9,018 bases of DNA from Saprospiraceae bacterium (GTDB lineage Bacteria > Bacteroidota > Bacteroidia > Chitinophagales > Saprospiraceae), in NCBI GenBank assembly GCA_013042795.1, contig JABDPK010000191.1, positions 1 through 9,018 of the forward strand. The letters run 5' to 3'. The notes beneath the pieces were generated by a model, which searched no databases, had not been told where the DNA came from, and worked only from the letters and a program-made list of their open reading frames with translations. Every line of letters begins with the position of its first letter. Within the stretch, counting starts at the first letter, position 1. Positions 1 through 7,113 of the stretch are shown here, one piece after another. The position numbers were made by a program, and so were the translations under genes.

Positions 1-2054
1 ATAACCCTGAATGGCTGATCATAATTCAGTGGGTAATCTTCGAGCCTTATTTGAATTGGTTCTGTCCAATTGAAGGTGTTTTCAAAATATTGGTCAATAA
101 TATATGTCTGTATGCCATTTGTAATCTTAACAAATAAAGTATCGTTGGTCGGTCCTCCACTACTTGCAGTATAAAACCAGACTGAATATTCTAGCGTTGG
201 GGAATATGGCCCGGTGTAAAGTATCTCAGGTGAAGTTAAAATGGTGATACCGTCATCTACATCATCTTCTCCTGCAGTTCCTCCTCCATTTCCGGTTTGA
301 TAGCATTGAGAACCAAGATCTTCCTCCAGGTCTCGATTAGGGTTCGCATACAGATTTCCTTCTGGTCCTACTGTACCAATGGGGATACCTCTTTCCCAGA
401 CCCCTTTTGTTGCATCTCCTGAGACTGTCCATCCGTAATCAAAAACAAAGTCATCTTCATAACCTTCATAGAGTTCTATTACAAGTGTCGCTTTATCTTC
501 AGGGTTGTATAGAATATTGGTTTTATATCGATATCCCCATTTCCCGGCAACAATTTCATAGTCTTTGTTTTGCATGACCAGGTTTAGTATTCCTGTGCTA
601 TCAACCATAAAGACCTCGGAAGTCAATTGATCGAGATCAAGAATGATAACTTGTCCGCCAGCAATATTTTGTTGAGTCACACCATCGACTATGCTCAGTT
701 CTACAGGAATCTCAGTGTAAGCTGTCATTTCGACATCCTGAATGGTGACTACACCATGTTCCAGGGTGACTTTAAGTTCTTCAGGTATATAATCGGGATG
801 TGAATATCTGACTGTATACAACCCATCTGTTGCAATGCCCGATTTATAATTACCGGTCGCATCTGTCTCACCATCATTCAGCTGATCTGCGATTATTTCA
901 ACAGTGACTCCATTTATTGGCAAGCCTGTTTCTATATCCGTGACCAAGCCTTCCAGGTAACAAGCCCGTTCATATTTCGGCTGCAAAACAAAAAGTCCAT
1001 TTGAGCGGTCGCTTGCCAGAATCAATCCTGAAGGTAAGAATGGATATGCTCCCCAACATCCTTCGAATCCACCATCGGGGCCGCTATAAGTGTCATAAGA
1101 TCCAACTTTTATGAGATTATCGGGTTTATTTGCGTCTACGACTACAATACCATCTGTGTACCATGAAGTTACCAGGAAGCCATTATGATAATGGGCATTA
1201 TGTGGAATAACGCCTCTTCCTTCCGTTTCCAAAGGTCGGTAACTGTCAATAAGTTTAATATCGTTTATATCAGAAATGTCAAATGCATCTACATAGGCAT
1301 TACCTCTTTCATCAGTTGTAAAGACATAATTACCATCATCAGAAGGCCAGGCGTTATGTGTAAAATCAAAAGAAGTAGGTGTACTGTTAATAAAGACAGG
1401 ATTGGCTTTATCTGTCACATCATAAATCCCTAATTCACCTTCATAGAGTTCTGATGCGTACATAATATTATTTCTTACAAATAAATCATGAGCGTAGGCC
1501 CGTGTTTGAGAACCTACATGTACTGGGTTCCATGGATCCTCATTGAGGTCAAGGATTATGGCTCCCCGGTCATCCCTGCTTGACATGACATTGGGTCCGG
1601 CGAGATAAGCATATCCGTTTTCATCAATATAAATATTATGCGCCTGTCGTAGTCTGGATATTTCAGTACCTACTGTAAGATCCGGGCGCCAGAATTTATG
1701 TCTTATCGAGTCTTCCAAAGTTGTAAGATCTACAATTAAAAGACCATCTCCACCAGCATCGGTAGTCACATAGAGATGCTCGTTCCAGGTTTTCATATCT
1801 CTCCATGTCGAATATGTACCCTCCACTCTTACAACTTGCCTTGGATTGGCAGGATCAGATAAATTATAGATATAAGTGGCATCAACAGAACCGATGATGG
1901 CATATTCAATGCCTTCGGGAGAAACATATCCCCATACATCATTGCCGGTTTCAAGGATGCTGGTAGTAGAAACCAGATCAATGTTAAGATTTTCCTGGGC
2001 CTTGATATTAAAACACACAAATGCAAGGAAAATGAATCCAAGTACAATTCTCAT
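1..2054 (-). CDS. Secreted choice-of-anchor B / LVIVD-repeat protein (3' end outside window)
   Basis: The frame stays open for 684 codons from ATG at 2052-2054 to the left edge, so the C-terminus is missing. Residues 1-19 are a signal peptide (MRIVLGFIFLAF..., cleavage after IKA before QENLN). Residues about 28-360 form a run of LVIVD-type blades, each ending in a DxxDPxNP-like turn: NLSDPANP near 66, LLIVDLTT near 105, AIILDLNEDPWNP near 165, GIYDVTDKANP near 208, AFDISDIND near 257 and GIVVVDANKP near 302. Family hallmarks include NDVWGY, AHNIYIDENGYAYL, PHNAHYHNGF and GCWGAYPFLPSG. A carboxypeptidase-regulatory-like beta domain follows (about 366-445), then another beta-sandwich (about 446-520), then a jelly-roll-like segment from about 530 (DDFVFDYGWTVSG). 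Such proteins are exported and the fold suggests a propeller, but their substrate is unknown. A type IX secretion sorting tail would lie outside the window. The gene starts 73 nt after the thioesterase gene, on the same strand. The family call is strong; the function is open. Confidence 0.88.
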   Translation of the reverse strand, partial: MRIVLGFIFLAFVCFNIKAQENLNIDLVSTTSILETGNDVWGYVSPEGIEYAIIGSVDATYIYNLSDPANPRQVVRVEGTYSTWRDMKTWNEHLYVTTDAGGDGLLIVDLTTLEDSIRHKFWRPDLTVGTEISRLRQAHNIYIDENGYAYLAGPNVMSSRDDRGAIILDLNEDPWNPVHVGSQTRAYAHDLFVRNNIMYASELYEGELGIYDVTDKANPVFINSTPTSFDFTHNAWPSDDGNYVFTTDERGNAYVDAFDISDINDIKLIDSYRPLETEGRGVIPHNAHYHNGFLVTSWYTDGIVVVDANKPDNLIKVGSYDTYSGPDGGFEGCWGAYPFLPSGLILASDRSNGLFVLQPKYERACYLEGLVTDIETGLPINGVTVEIIADQLNDGETDATGNYKSGIATDGLYTVRYSHPDYIPEELKVTLEHGVVTIQDVEMTAYTEIPVELSIVDGVTQQNIAGGQVIILDLDQLTSEVFMVDSTGILNLVMQNKDYEIVAGKWGYRYKTNILYNPEDKATLVIELYEGYEDDFVFDYGWTVSGDATKGVWERGIPIGTVGPEGNLYANPNRDLEEDLGSQCYQTGNGGGTAGEDDVDDGITILTSPEILYTGPYSPTLEYSVWFYTASSGGPTNDTLFVKITNGIQTYIIDQYFENTFNWTEPIQIRLEDYPLNYDQPFRV

Positions 2055-2127
2055 CTAAAAATAAATTTTGCCGAAAATACAATCTTATAAGCTGAAAATA
2101 AACCCCCTTGATAATGTAAAGAAGACA

Positions 2128-2556
2128 TTAAACCTTATTCTCCTTAATCATTGTGGTCAGTCTTGAAACACATATCAATTCGTCTTGTTCATTACGAATC
2201 TCAATATTCCAGACATGCATTCTTCTGCCAATCCTGACAGGGGTGACTTTTCCAGATACGAGACCGCTTCTTGCTGATTTAAGGTGATTGGCATTGATCT
2301 CAATCCCGACGACGCCGTAGCGAACAACATCATCCAGTTGCAGCAATGAAGCCACTGAACCTATCGTTTCTGCTAAAGCGACAGAAGCACCACCATGAAG
2401 GAGACCCATTGGTTGTACAGTTCTTTTATCGACCGGCATTGTGGCGACAAGATAGTTTTCCCCGATTTCTGTAAACCTGATATCAAGATGTTCAACCAGG
2501 GTATTTGTCCTGAAAGTGTTCAAACCTTCTACTGTTGGATTATTTTTCCAGATCAT
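2128..2556 (-). CDS. Hotdog-fold acyl-CoA thioesterase, MenI/YdiI-like
   Basis: This complete 142-residue protein has the PaaI/4HBT hotdog fold. It closely follows E. coli YdiI (MenI, 1,4-dihydroxy-2-naphthoyl-CoA hydrolase) and EntH from the first residues: MIWK start, AxMPVDxRTxQPxGLLHGGAS, then LAET. The catalytic set is present: Gln48, His54 in GLLHGGAS and the general base Glu63 in LAET. A C-terminal RIGRRMHVWNIEIRNEQ strand region completes the sheet. It is expected to be a cytoplasmic multimer hydrolysing an acyl- or aroyl-CoA. A role in menaquinone synthesis is plausible, since Bacteroidota generally use menaquinone, but no men gene lies nearby, so housekeeping or phenylacetyl-CoA-type substrates remain possible. 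The start follows the ancestral miaA stop almost directly (TAA TAA ATG), suggesting co-transcription and perhaps translational coupling with miaA. No Shine-Dalgarno sequence is evident. Confidence 0.9.
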   Translation of the reverse strand: MIWKNNPTVEGLNTFRTNTLVEHLDIRFTEIGENYLVATMPVDKRTVQPMGLLHGGASVALAETIGSVASLLQLDDVVRYGVVGIEINANHLKSARSGLVSGKVTPVRIGRRMHVWNIEIRNEQDELICVSRLTTMIKENKV

Positions 2557-2559
2557 TTA

Positions 2560-2694
2560 TTATGCTTCTATGTTATTTTGGATGAAAGATATGATTTCGT
2601 CATGGTTTTCAGGATGGAATCGCTGACCATCGTTATATTTCCTCAACCATGTTAATTGCCTTTTTGCATACCTCCACGTATTCTTCTGTATTTA
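2560..2694 (-). pseudogene. miaA: Detached C-terminal segment of miaA behind a premature stop
   Basis: Reading on past the TAA at 2692-2694 in the same frame gives 43 residues (IQKNTWRYAKRQLTWLRKYN..., ending SFIQNNIEA) and then a natural TAA at 2560-2562. This matches the usual MiaA end, where a form such as EAIxLIKQNTRRYAKRQLTWFRK is expected. The stop occupies the position of a hydrophobic residue (often Leu, TTA), so one substitution, TTA to TAA, would explain it. No indel is involved, because frame and length (307 codons plus stop) are otherwise normal. A second departure is Trp in NTWRYAKRQ, where Arg is usual (CGG to TGG would do it). There is no plausible start codon or separate gene here. 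It could be a true nonsense mutation or a sequence error. Confidence 0.8.
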
Positions 2695-3483
2695 ATTAAT
2701 TGCTTCTTCCAACCTCAAAATACCATCAAAATGCTGAAATAATTCCTTATATCCCACGGTCTGTAATGCTTTAAGTAACCTGTGAGGATATAGAGTACGG
2801 ACCTCTTTAGTGAGTCCTTCATCTATCATATCAAGAACCCGTTGATTAATGATGTCATACAATTCTTCACGATCCCTTTCGAGAACAATCTTGATGATTT
2901 TGTATTCATGCTTCTTCTTGTTGCCATTCAGGAATGAGCTGAATGTCTTCCCCGTATGGCGACAAATACTCAATGCTCTGATTAATCTGTGCGGGTTATT
3001 CGTATCAACAATTTCATGGTATGAAGGGTCTTTTGTTTTTAATTCATCTCTCAAGGACTGGATACCATATTTATTCAGATCTGCAGTCAATTCAGCGATA
3101 ATATGCTTTGGAACATCAGGAAATGTATTCAATCCTTCACATACTGCTTTGATATACAGTCCTGTACCTCCACTCAGAATACAAAATTGATTGTCTTCAA
3201 ATATATTTCTGATAATGGCATCGGCTTCTTTTTCAAAGATCCCTGCATTGTATTCATCCTGGATAGAAATATGATCGACCAGTTTCATCATTGATGCACT
3301 GATCTCCTGTGCTGATGGTTTAGCAGTCCCGATATTCATTTCCTTATAAACCTGTCTCGAATCTGCAGATATAACGGGGCATTCAAAATGCTTGCTGAGT
3401 TTAAAAGTCAGGGATGTTTTGCCTACAGCTGTAGGACCTGAGATGACAATCAAATATTTTTTTTCCTGCCTGACGTTTGCCAT
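2692..3483 (-). CDS. miaA: tRNA dimethylallyltransferase MiaA, cut short by an in-frame TAA
   Basis: MiaA transfers the dimethylallyl group from DMAPP to N6 of A37 in tRNAs that read UNN codons. Visible motifs are the P-loop GPTAVGKT (16-23), DSRQVYKEMNIGTAKP (41-56), GGTGLYIKA (105-113), NPHRLIRAL (163-171), ERDREELYDIINQRV (202-216) and KALQTVGYKE (238-247). The start at 3481-3483 puts the P-loop at the usual distance from the N-terminus. The open frame ends after 263 residues (EEAIN-stop), whereas MiaA proteins usually have about 300 or more. The missing tail is still encoded in the same frame beyond the stop, at 2560-2691. Active-site residues for DMAPP and ATP-like phosphate binding are all upstream of the stop, but the lost RYAKRQLTW segment is strongly conserved and helps build the tRNA-binding face, so the product may be impaired or inactive. 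The gene diverges from the peptidase gene across 42 nt. Confidence 0.88.
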   Translation of the reverse strand: MANVRQEKKYLIVISGPTAVGKTSLTFKLSKHFECPVISADSRQVYKEMNIGTAKPSAQEISASMMKLVDHISIQDEYNAGIFEKEADAIIRNIFEDNQFCILSGGTGLYIKAVCEGLNTFPDVPKHIIAELTADLNKYGIQSLRDELKTKDPSYHEIVDTNNPHRLIRALSICRHTGKTFSSFLNGNKKKHEYKIIKIVLERDREELYDIINQRVLDMIDEGLTKEVRTLYPHRLLKALQTVGYKELFQHFDGILRLEEAIN

Positions 3484-3525
3484 ATTTGATGCACTATCTT
3501 GAAGTGTTAAATTTAAACCTGATTT

Positions 3526-4575
3526 ATGCTCAATTTAAAGAATGTAAAAATAGCCTTATTAGTTCAAGTGTCGTGTTTGTTTTTTGCTTGTTCAAATGGT
3601 TCAGACAAACCGGAAAGTTTGCCGGCCAAAGTAAAAGATGTAGAATATGCTTTTGTCATTCATGGTGGTGCCGGGACGATTACCCGTGAAAATATGACCC
3701 AAGAAAAGGAGAAAGATTACCGAACCGCATTAAACAGAGCGTTGGATATAGGTCAAAATGTATTGAGACAGGGTGGTACTGCCATGGATGCAGTCTGCGA
3801 GTCTATTAAATATATGGAGAATTCACCTTTGTTCAATGCCGGGAAAGGAGCTGTTTTTACCTACGAAGGGAGGAACGAAATGGACGCTTCAATCATGCGT
3901 GGTGTAGATCTTGAAGCTGGGGCTGTTGGTGGCGTCTCAAATATCAAAAACCCCATTAATGCAGCAAGACTGGTTCTTGAAAAATCAGATCATGTGATGT
4001 TGGTTGGAAAAGGTGCCGAACGATTTGCCGAGATTAATGGCATTGAAAATGCAGAACCATCATATTTCTATACCCAAAGACGATGGAATTCAATCCAGAG
4101 ATTACTTGAAAGTGAACAAGAATCAAGCATGATAGATGGGAAATACCAGGATTATAAATATGGCACTGTAGGTGCTGTAGCCCTTGATAAATACGGTGAT
4201 ATCGTCGCAGGAACTTCCACCGGGGGTATGACAGGAAAGAAATTCAACAGGATAGGGGATAGCCCTGTCATTGGTGCGGGCACATATGCCAACAATAAAA
4301 CCTGTGGTGTGTCATGTACAGGACATGGTGAATTTTTTATTCGCTATGCTGTCGCTTATGATGTATCCGCAATGATGGAATATAAGGGTTCAAGTCTTGA
4401 AACCGCGGCAAATTATGTAGTTAATGAAAAGCTGAAATCCGTTGGAGGAAGTGGTGGTTTGATAGCCCTGGATAGCGAAGGTAATGTGTCGATGCCATTC
4501 AATACAGCAGGTATGTACAGGGGCTTTGTGAATGATAAAGAACGGTTTGTAGGAATCTATTCTGACGAGAAATAA
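3526..4575 (+). CDS. Isoaspartyl peptidase / plant-type L-asparaginase, predicted lipoprotein
   Basis: This is an Ntn hydrolase of peptidase family T2 (IaaA/EcAIII, glycosylasparaginase-like). The family cleaves isoaspartyl dipeptides arising from protein damage, and often asparagine. The precursor autocleaves just before a Thr that becomes the nucleophile. Here that is Thr214 in KYGTVGAVALD. Supporting motifs are HGGAG (46-50), NAGKGAVFT (104-112), Arg242 with GDSPVIGAGTYA (245-255), TGHGE (265-269) and the C-terminal GGSGGLIALD (307-316). Unlike the cytoplasmic E. coli enzyme of about 321 residues, this 349-residue protein starts with a short lipoprotein signal: K5 and K8, a hydrophobic stretch, then LFFAC with Cys22 as the predicted lipidated residue, followed by a linker to about residue 40. 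It is therefore probably anchored in a membrane and acts in the periplasm or at the surface on peptide-derived isoaspartate. Upstream is divergent miaA; downstream is a same-strand membrane protein gene 72 nt away. Confidence 0.93.
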   Translation: MLNLKNVKIALLVQVSCLFFACSNGSDKPESLPAKVKDVEYAFVIHGGAGTITRENMTQEKEKDYRTALNRALDIGQNVLRQGGTAMDAVCESIKYMENSPLFNAGKGAVFTYEGRNEMDASIMRGVDLEAGAVGGVSNIKNPINAARLVLEKSDHVMLVGKGAERFAEINGIENAEPSYFYTQRRWNSIQRLLESEQESSMIDGKYQDYKYGTVGAVALDKYGDIVAGTSTGGMTGKKFNRIGDSPVIGAGTYANNKTCGVSCTGHGEFFIRYAVAYDVSAMMEYKGSSLETAANYVVNEKLKSVGGSGGLIALDSEGNVSMPFNTAGMYRGFVNDKERFVGIYSDEK

Positions 4576-4617
4576 CTCTTTTTTTAGTTCCCCATGCAAG
4601 TTTCCATATAAATAAAA

Positions 4618-4625
4618 TAAATTTG
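4618..4625 (+). promoter_or_regulatory. Possible -7 box (TAAATTTG) before the YfhO-type gene
   Basis: TAAATTTG matches the Bacteroidota sigma-A -7 consensus TAnnTTTG exactly and ends 22 nt before the ATG, allowing a leader of roughly 15 nt. No good TTG -33 element sits about 19 nt upstream (the nearest is TTTC at 4601-4604, too close), and the local DNA is very AT-rich, so a chance match is quite possible. Confidence 0.35.
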
Positions 4626-4647
4626 TAATTCTTTGATTTAGAATAAT

Positions 4648-7056
4648 ATGATGAAGAAATTCCTGGAGAAAAACTGGATCCATATAATCGCGATCTTCCT
4701 GTTCCTTATAATATCGTTGATTAATTTTTACCCGAAACTGCAAGGCAAGAGTGTTCCAGCAGGTGATAAAATATCTGTGTATGCAGCCCAGGAAGAGGTG
4801 AGACAGTTTAAAGAAAAAGAAGGAGAAAACAGTCACTGGACCAATTCTATGTTTGGAGGAATGCCAACATATTATATTGCTTTTTCAAGGTCCAAAGACC
4901 TGGTGGATTATTCAAGGAAGCTTTTTACGGCTAATATGCCCGGGGAAGCAGGATACATATTTTTGGGTATGCTATTCTTTTATCTTTTGATGTTATTGTT
5001 AGGAATTTCTCCCTGGTTATCAATTATTGGATCGGTGTCTTTTGCTTTTGCGACTAATAATATTGTGCTCCTGGATGCAGGCCACATCACAAAGTTTGCC
5101 ACGATTATGTCTGGGCCACTTGTCATTGCGGGTGTGATTTTGGCATATCGGAGTAAATTGTTTCTTGCTTTTATTGTTTTTTCTCTGGGTATGGCAATAA
5201 ACCTGAAATGTGATCACCCCCAGATGACATATTACCTTGGACTTATTCTGTTGCCATTTGTTATTATAGCTTTCATTGATTTCCTGAAAAAGAAAAAGCT
5301 GAAGGAGTTTGTGCTAGCTTCTGCCGTGTTACTAGCCGGACTTGCCGTGGGTGCCGGATGTTCTACCAGTAAATTGCTTCCGATCATGGAGTATTCCAAG
5401 GATACGATGAGAGGCAAACCGATTTTGCAAAATAATAGCTCTACCTACAGTAGCAGTACTGTTGAAGGATTGTCCTGGGATTATGCAATGAATTGGAGTA
5501 ATGGAATAGAAGATCTCCTTCAAAGTTTTATTTCTCATTCCGTGGGAGGCAGCTCAGCTGAAAACTTATCCACGGATTCAAACTTTGGCAGGGAATTGCG
5601 AAAAAGGGGAGCTAATGTCAGGGGTGGAATACAAGCACCGATGTATTGGGGAAGCCTGCCATTTACGAGTGGTCCTATCTATTTTGGGGCTATCATCTTT
5701 TTATTATTCTTTATAGGTCTGTTTTATATTGACGGAAGACTAAAATGGTGGATACTCATTGGTTTCGCATTGACATTTTTATTGTCCATGGGAAAGAATT
5801 TTGAGCTATTGAGCCGCTTCTTTTTCGATTATGTACCAATGTATAATAAATTCAGGACGCCAAACAGTATTCTCTCTGTGACAACAATCATTGTACCCAT
5901 CCTGGCAATTTTGGCACTCGAAAAAATATTGAACAAAAGGGAAATTGATCTTAAGAAGGTAATATACCCGGGTGTTGGACTGGCTGTTTTCTGTGTTTTG
6001 GTAGGATTGATTGGACCTGGTTTTTCGGATATGACTTCTGCATATGATGCCAGGTATGCCCAAATGGGCCTTGATCCTTCAATCTTGCAGTCTGACAGGG
6101 CAGAGATGATGAAATCCAGTTCTTTCCGATCAGCGATCCTTATGTTCTTATCTATGGCCTTAATCTGGTTTTACGGGAAAGGTAAAATTAACAGGATATT
6201 GGTTCTTACAGGTGTAGCACTTTTATGTATCGGAGATTTATTCAGTGTTAACCTCAAGTACCTTAAACCTTCGGATTATGTAAGCCAGCGCAACCTGGAA
6301 AGAAATTATGAACTGCGTCCTGTAGATCAGCAGATACTTAGAGATAACGATCCAAATTACAGGGTTCTGGATTTGACGATTCCAACCTTCGAGTCCTCTT
6401 TATCTTCTTATTATCATAAAACAATAGGGGGCTATCACGCTGCGAAATTGCAGCGGTTCCAGGATATGATAGATTATCATATTACCAAGAATAATATTGA
6501 TGTATTAAATATGCTTAATACGAAGTATGTCATTTCCAACGGGAATAACAATGTGCCGGACGTACAAAGGAATACGGCAGCATTGGGTAATGCCTGGTTT
6601 GTAAACAATATCAGAATGGTCAATTCAGCTGATGAGGAAATTGAAGCATTGAATAATTTTGATCCGCTGGGTGAAGCCATCGTTCACCAGGAATTTTCTG
6701 ATGTTGTTGCGAACTTGGATATTCAAAAAAACGGGTCGATAGAATTGGTCAGTTATAAGCCGAATGAATTGATATATTCCAGTAATGCTAATACTGATCA
6801 ATTGGCTGTCTTTTCAGAAATATGGTACGGTCCGAATAAGGGATGGAAAGCATATATTGATGACCAGCCTGCAGAACATATCAGGGCGAATTATATTCTA
6901 AGGGCGATGAAAGTGCCAGCAGGAAAACATACAATTCGTTTTGAATTTTCTCCGGACAGTGTAAAACTAGGACAGTTGATATCTTTGTTGTGTTCGATGA
7001 TCATTTTCATAGCTTTCGGATTCTATGTTTACAAAAACATGAAAAAGAAGGATTGA
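4648..7056 (+). CDS. YfhO-family polytopic membrane protein (GT-C-like), 802 residues
   Basis: This is a large integral membrane protein. A first transmembrane helix at about 10-28 is followed by an extracytoplasmic loop with AGD (38-40) and HWTNSMFGGMPTYY (63-76). Further hydrophobic segments lie near 102-120, 122-142, 154-168, 170-186, 194-211, 220-238, 344-361, 366-381, 405-424, 437-457, 493-509 and 516-533. A soluble region (about 540-770) ends in a beta-domain, GWKAYIDDQPAEHIRANYI (732-750) with VPAGKHTIRFEF (756-767), and a last helix is at about 773-795. The conserved DAGHITKF (143-150) and YNKFRTPNS (399-407) also fit Bacteroidota YfhO proteins. In Bacillus, YfhO is linked to glycosylating lipoteichoic acid with a lipid-linked sugar. 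Here the role is probably transfer or handling of an envelope glycan, with the substrate unknown. The start could be Met1 or Met2 (4648 or 4651), as no ribosome binding site decides between them. It lies 57 nt before pyrR but has no pathway link with it. Confidence 0.85.
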   Translation: MMKKFLEKNWIHIIAIFLFLIISLINFYPKLQGKSVPAGDKISVYAAQEEVRQFKEKEGENSHWTNSMFGGMPTYYIAFSRSKDLVDYSRKLFTANMPGEAGYIFLGMLFFYLLMLLLGISPWLSIIGSVSFAFATNNIVLLDAGHITKFATIMSGPLVIAGVILAYRSKLFLAFIVFSLGMAINLKCDHPQMTYYLGLILLPFVIIAFIDFLKKKKLKEFVLASAVLLAGLAVGAGCSTSKLLPIMEYSKDTMRGKPILQNNSSTYSSSTVEGLSWDYAMNWSNGIEDLLQSFISHSVGGSSAENLSTDSNFGRELRKRGANVRGGIQAPMYWGSLPFTSGPIYFGAIIFLLFFIGLFYIDGRLKWWILIGFALTFLLSMGKNFELLSRFFFDYVPMYNKFRTPNSILSVTTIIVPILAILALEKILNKREIDLKKVIYPGVGLAVFCVLVGLIGPGFSDMTSAYDARYAQMGLDPSILQSDRAEMMKSSSFRSAILMFLSMALIWFYGKGKINRILVLTGVALLCIGDLFSVNLKYLKPSDYVSQRNLERNYELRPVDQQILRDNDPNYRVLDLTIPTFESSLSSYYHKTIGGYHAAKLQRFQDMIDYHITKNNIDVLNMLNTKYVISNGNNNVPDVQRNTAALGNAWFVNNIRMVNSADEEIEALNNFDPLGEAIVHQEFSDVVANLDIQKNGSIELVSYKPNELIYSSNANTDQLAVFSEIWYGPNKGWKAYIDDQPAEHIRANYILRAMKVPAGKHTIRFEFSPDSVKLGQLISLLCSMIIFIAFGFYVYKNMKKKD

Positions 7057-7077
7057 TCCATTGGACATGACTGTGGC

Positions 7078-7107
7078 TTGAAACTTGAATACTAAACATT
7101 ATCTTTG
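7078..7107 (+). promoter_or_regulatory. Bacteroidota-type promoter of pyrR-pyrB: TTG-N19-TATCTTTG
   Basis: TTG at 7078-7080, a 19-nt spacer and TATCTTTG at 7100-7107 match both elements of the Bacteroidota housekeeping promoter (-33 TTG, -7 TAnnTTTG) at the preferred spacing. The -7 box ends only 6 nt before the pyrR ATG at 7114, so transcription should start at or within a few nucleotides of the start codon, giving a leaderless or nearly leaderless mRNA. The whole element lies in the 57-nt gap after the YfhO-type gene, which suggests pyrR-pyrB can be transcribed separately from it. Confidence 0.72.
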
Positions 7108-7113
7108 TAAACG

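Noticed and set aside
1185..1433. A plus-strand open frame of 82 codons opposite the LVIVD-repeat gene, and similar short frames opposite or within other genes.
   Set aside because: They overlap strongly supported genes in other frames, show no recognisable domains and have no promoter or start context of their own.
467..1452. A short direct repeat, CCTTCATAGAGTTCT, occurring near 463 and 1438.
   Set aside because: Both copies encode the same peptide, ELYEG, in the LVIVD-repeat protein. A coincidence of coding is enough to explain it.
2055..2127. A promoter or terminator between the thioesterase and the LVIVD-repeat gene.
   Set aside because: On the minus strand TATTTTCG is one base off the -7 consensus and has no TTG at the right distance. 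No stem-loop with a T-run is present, only AT-rich spacer.
3422..3435. A perfect 14-nt palindrome, CCTACAGCTGTAGG, that could be an operator or hairpin.
   Set aside because: It lies inside the miaA P-loop codons (Pro-Thr-Ala-Val-Gly), is explained by coding sequence, and has no T-run or promoter beside it.
3484..3525. The 42-nt divergent gap as a bidirectional promoter.
   Set aside because: No TTG-N19-TAnnTTTG pair is found on either strand; TAAATTTA at 3508-3515 lacks the final G and a -33 partner. Promoters must be there or inside the flanking genes, but I cannot place them.
4576..4586. A run of T residues after the peptidase gene as an intrinsic terminator.
   Set aside because: There is no GC-rich inverted repeat immediately upstream, so only a T-tract is present.
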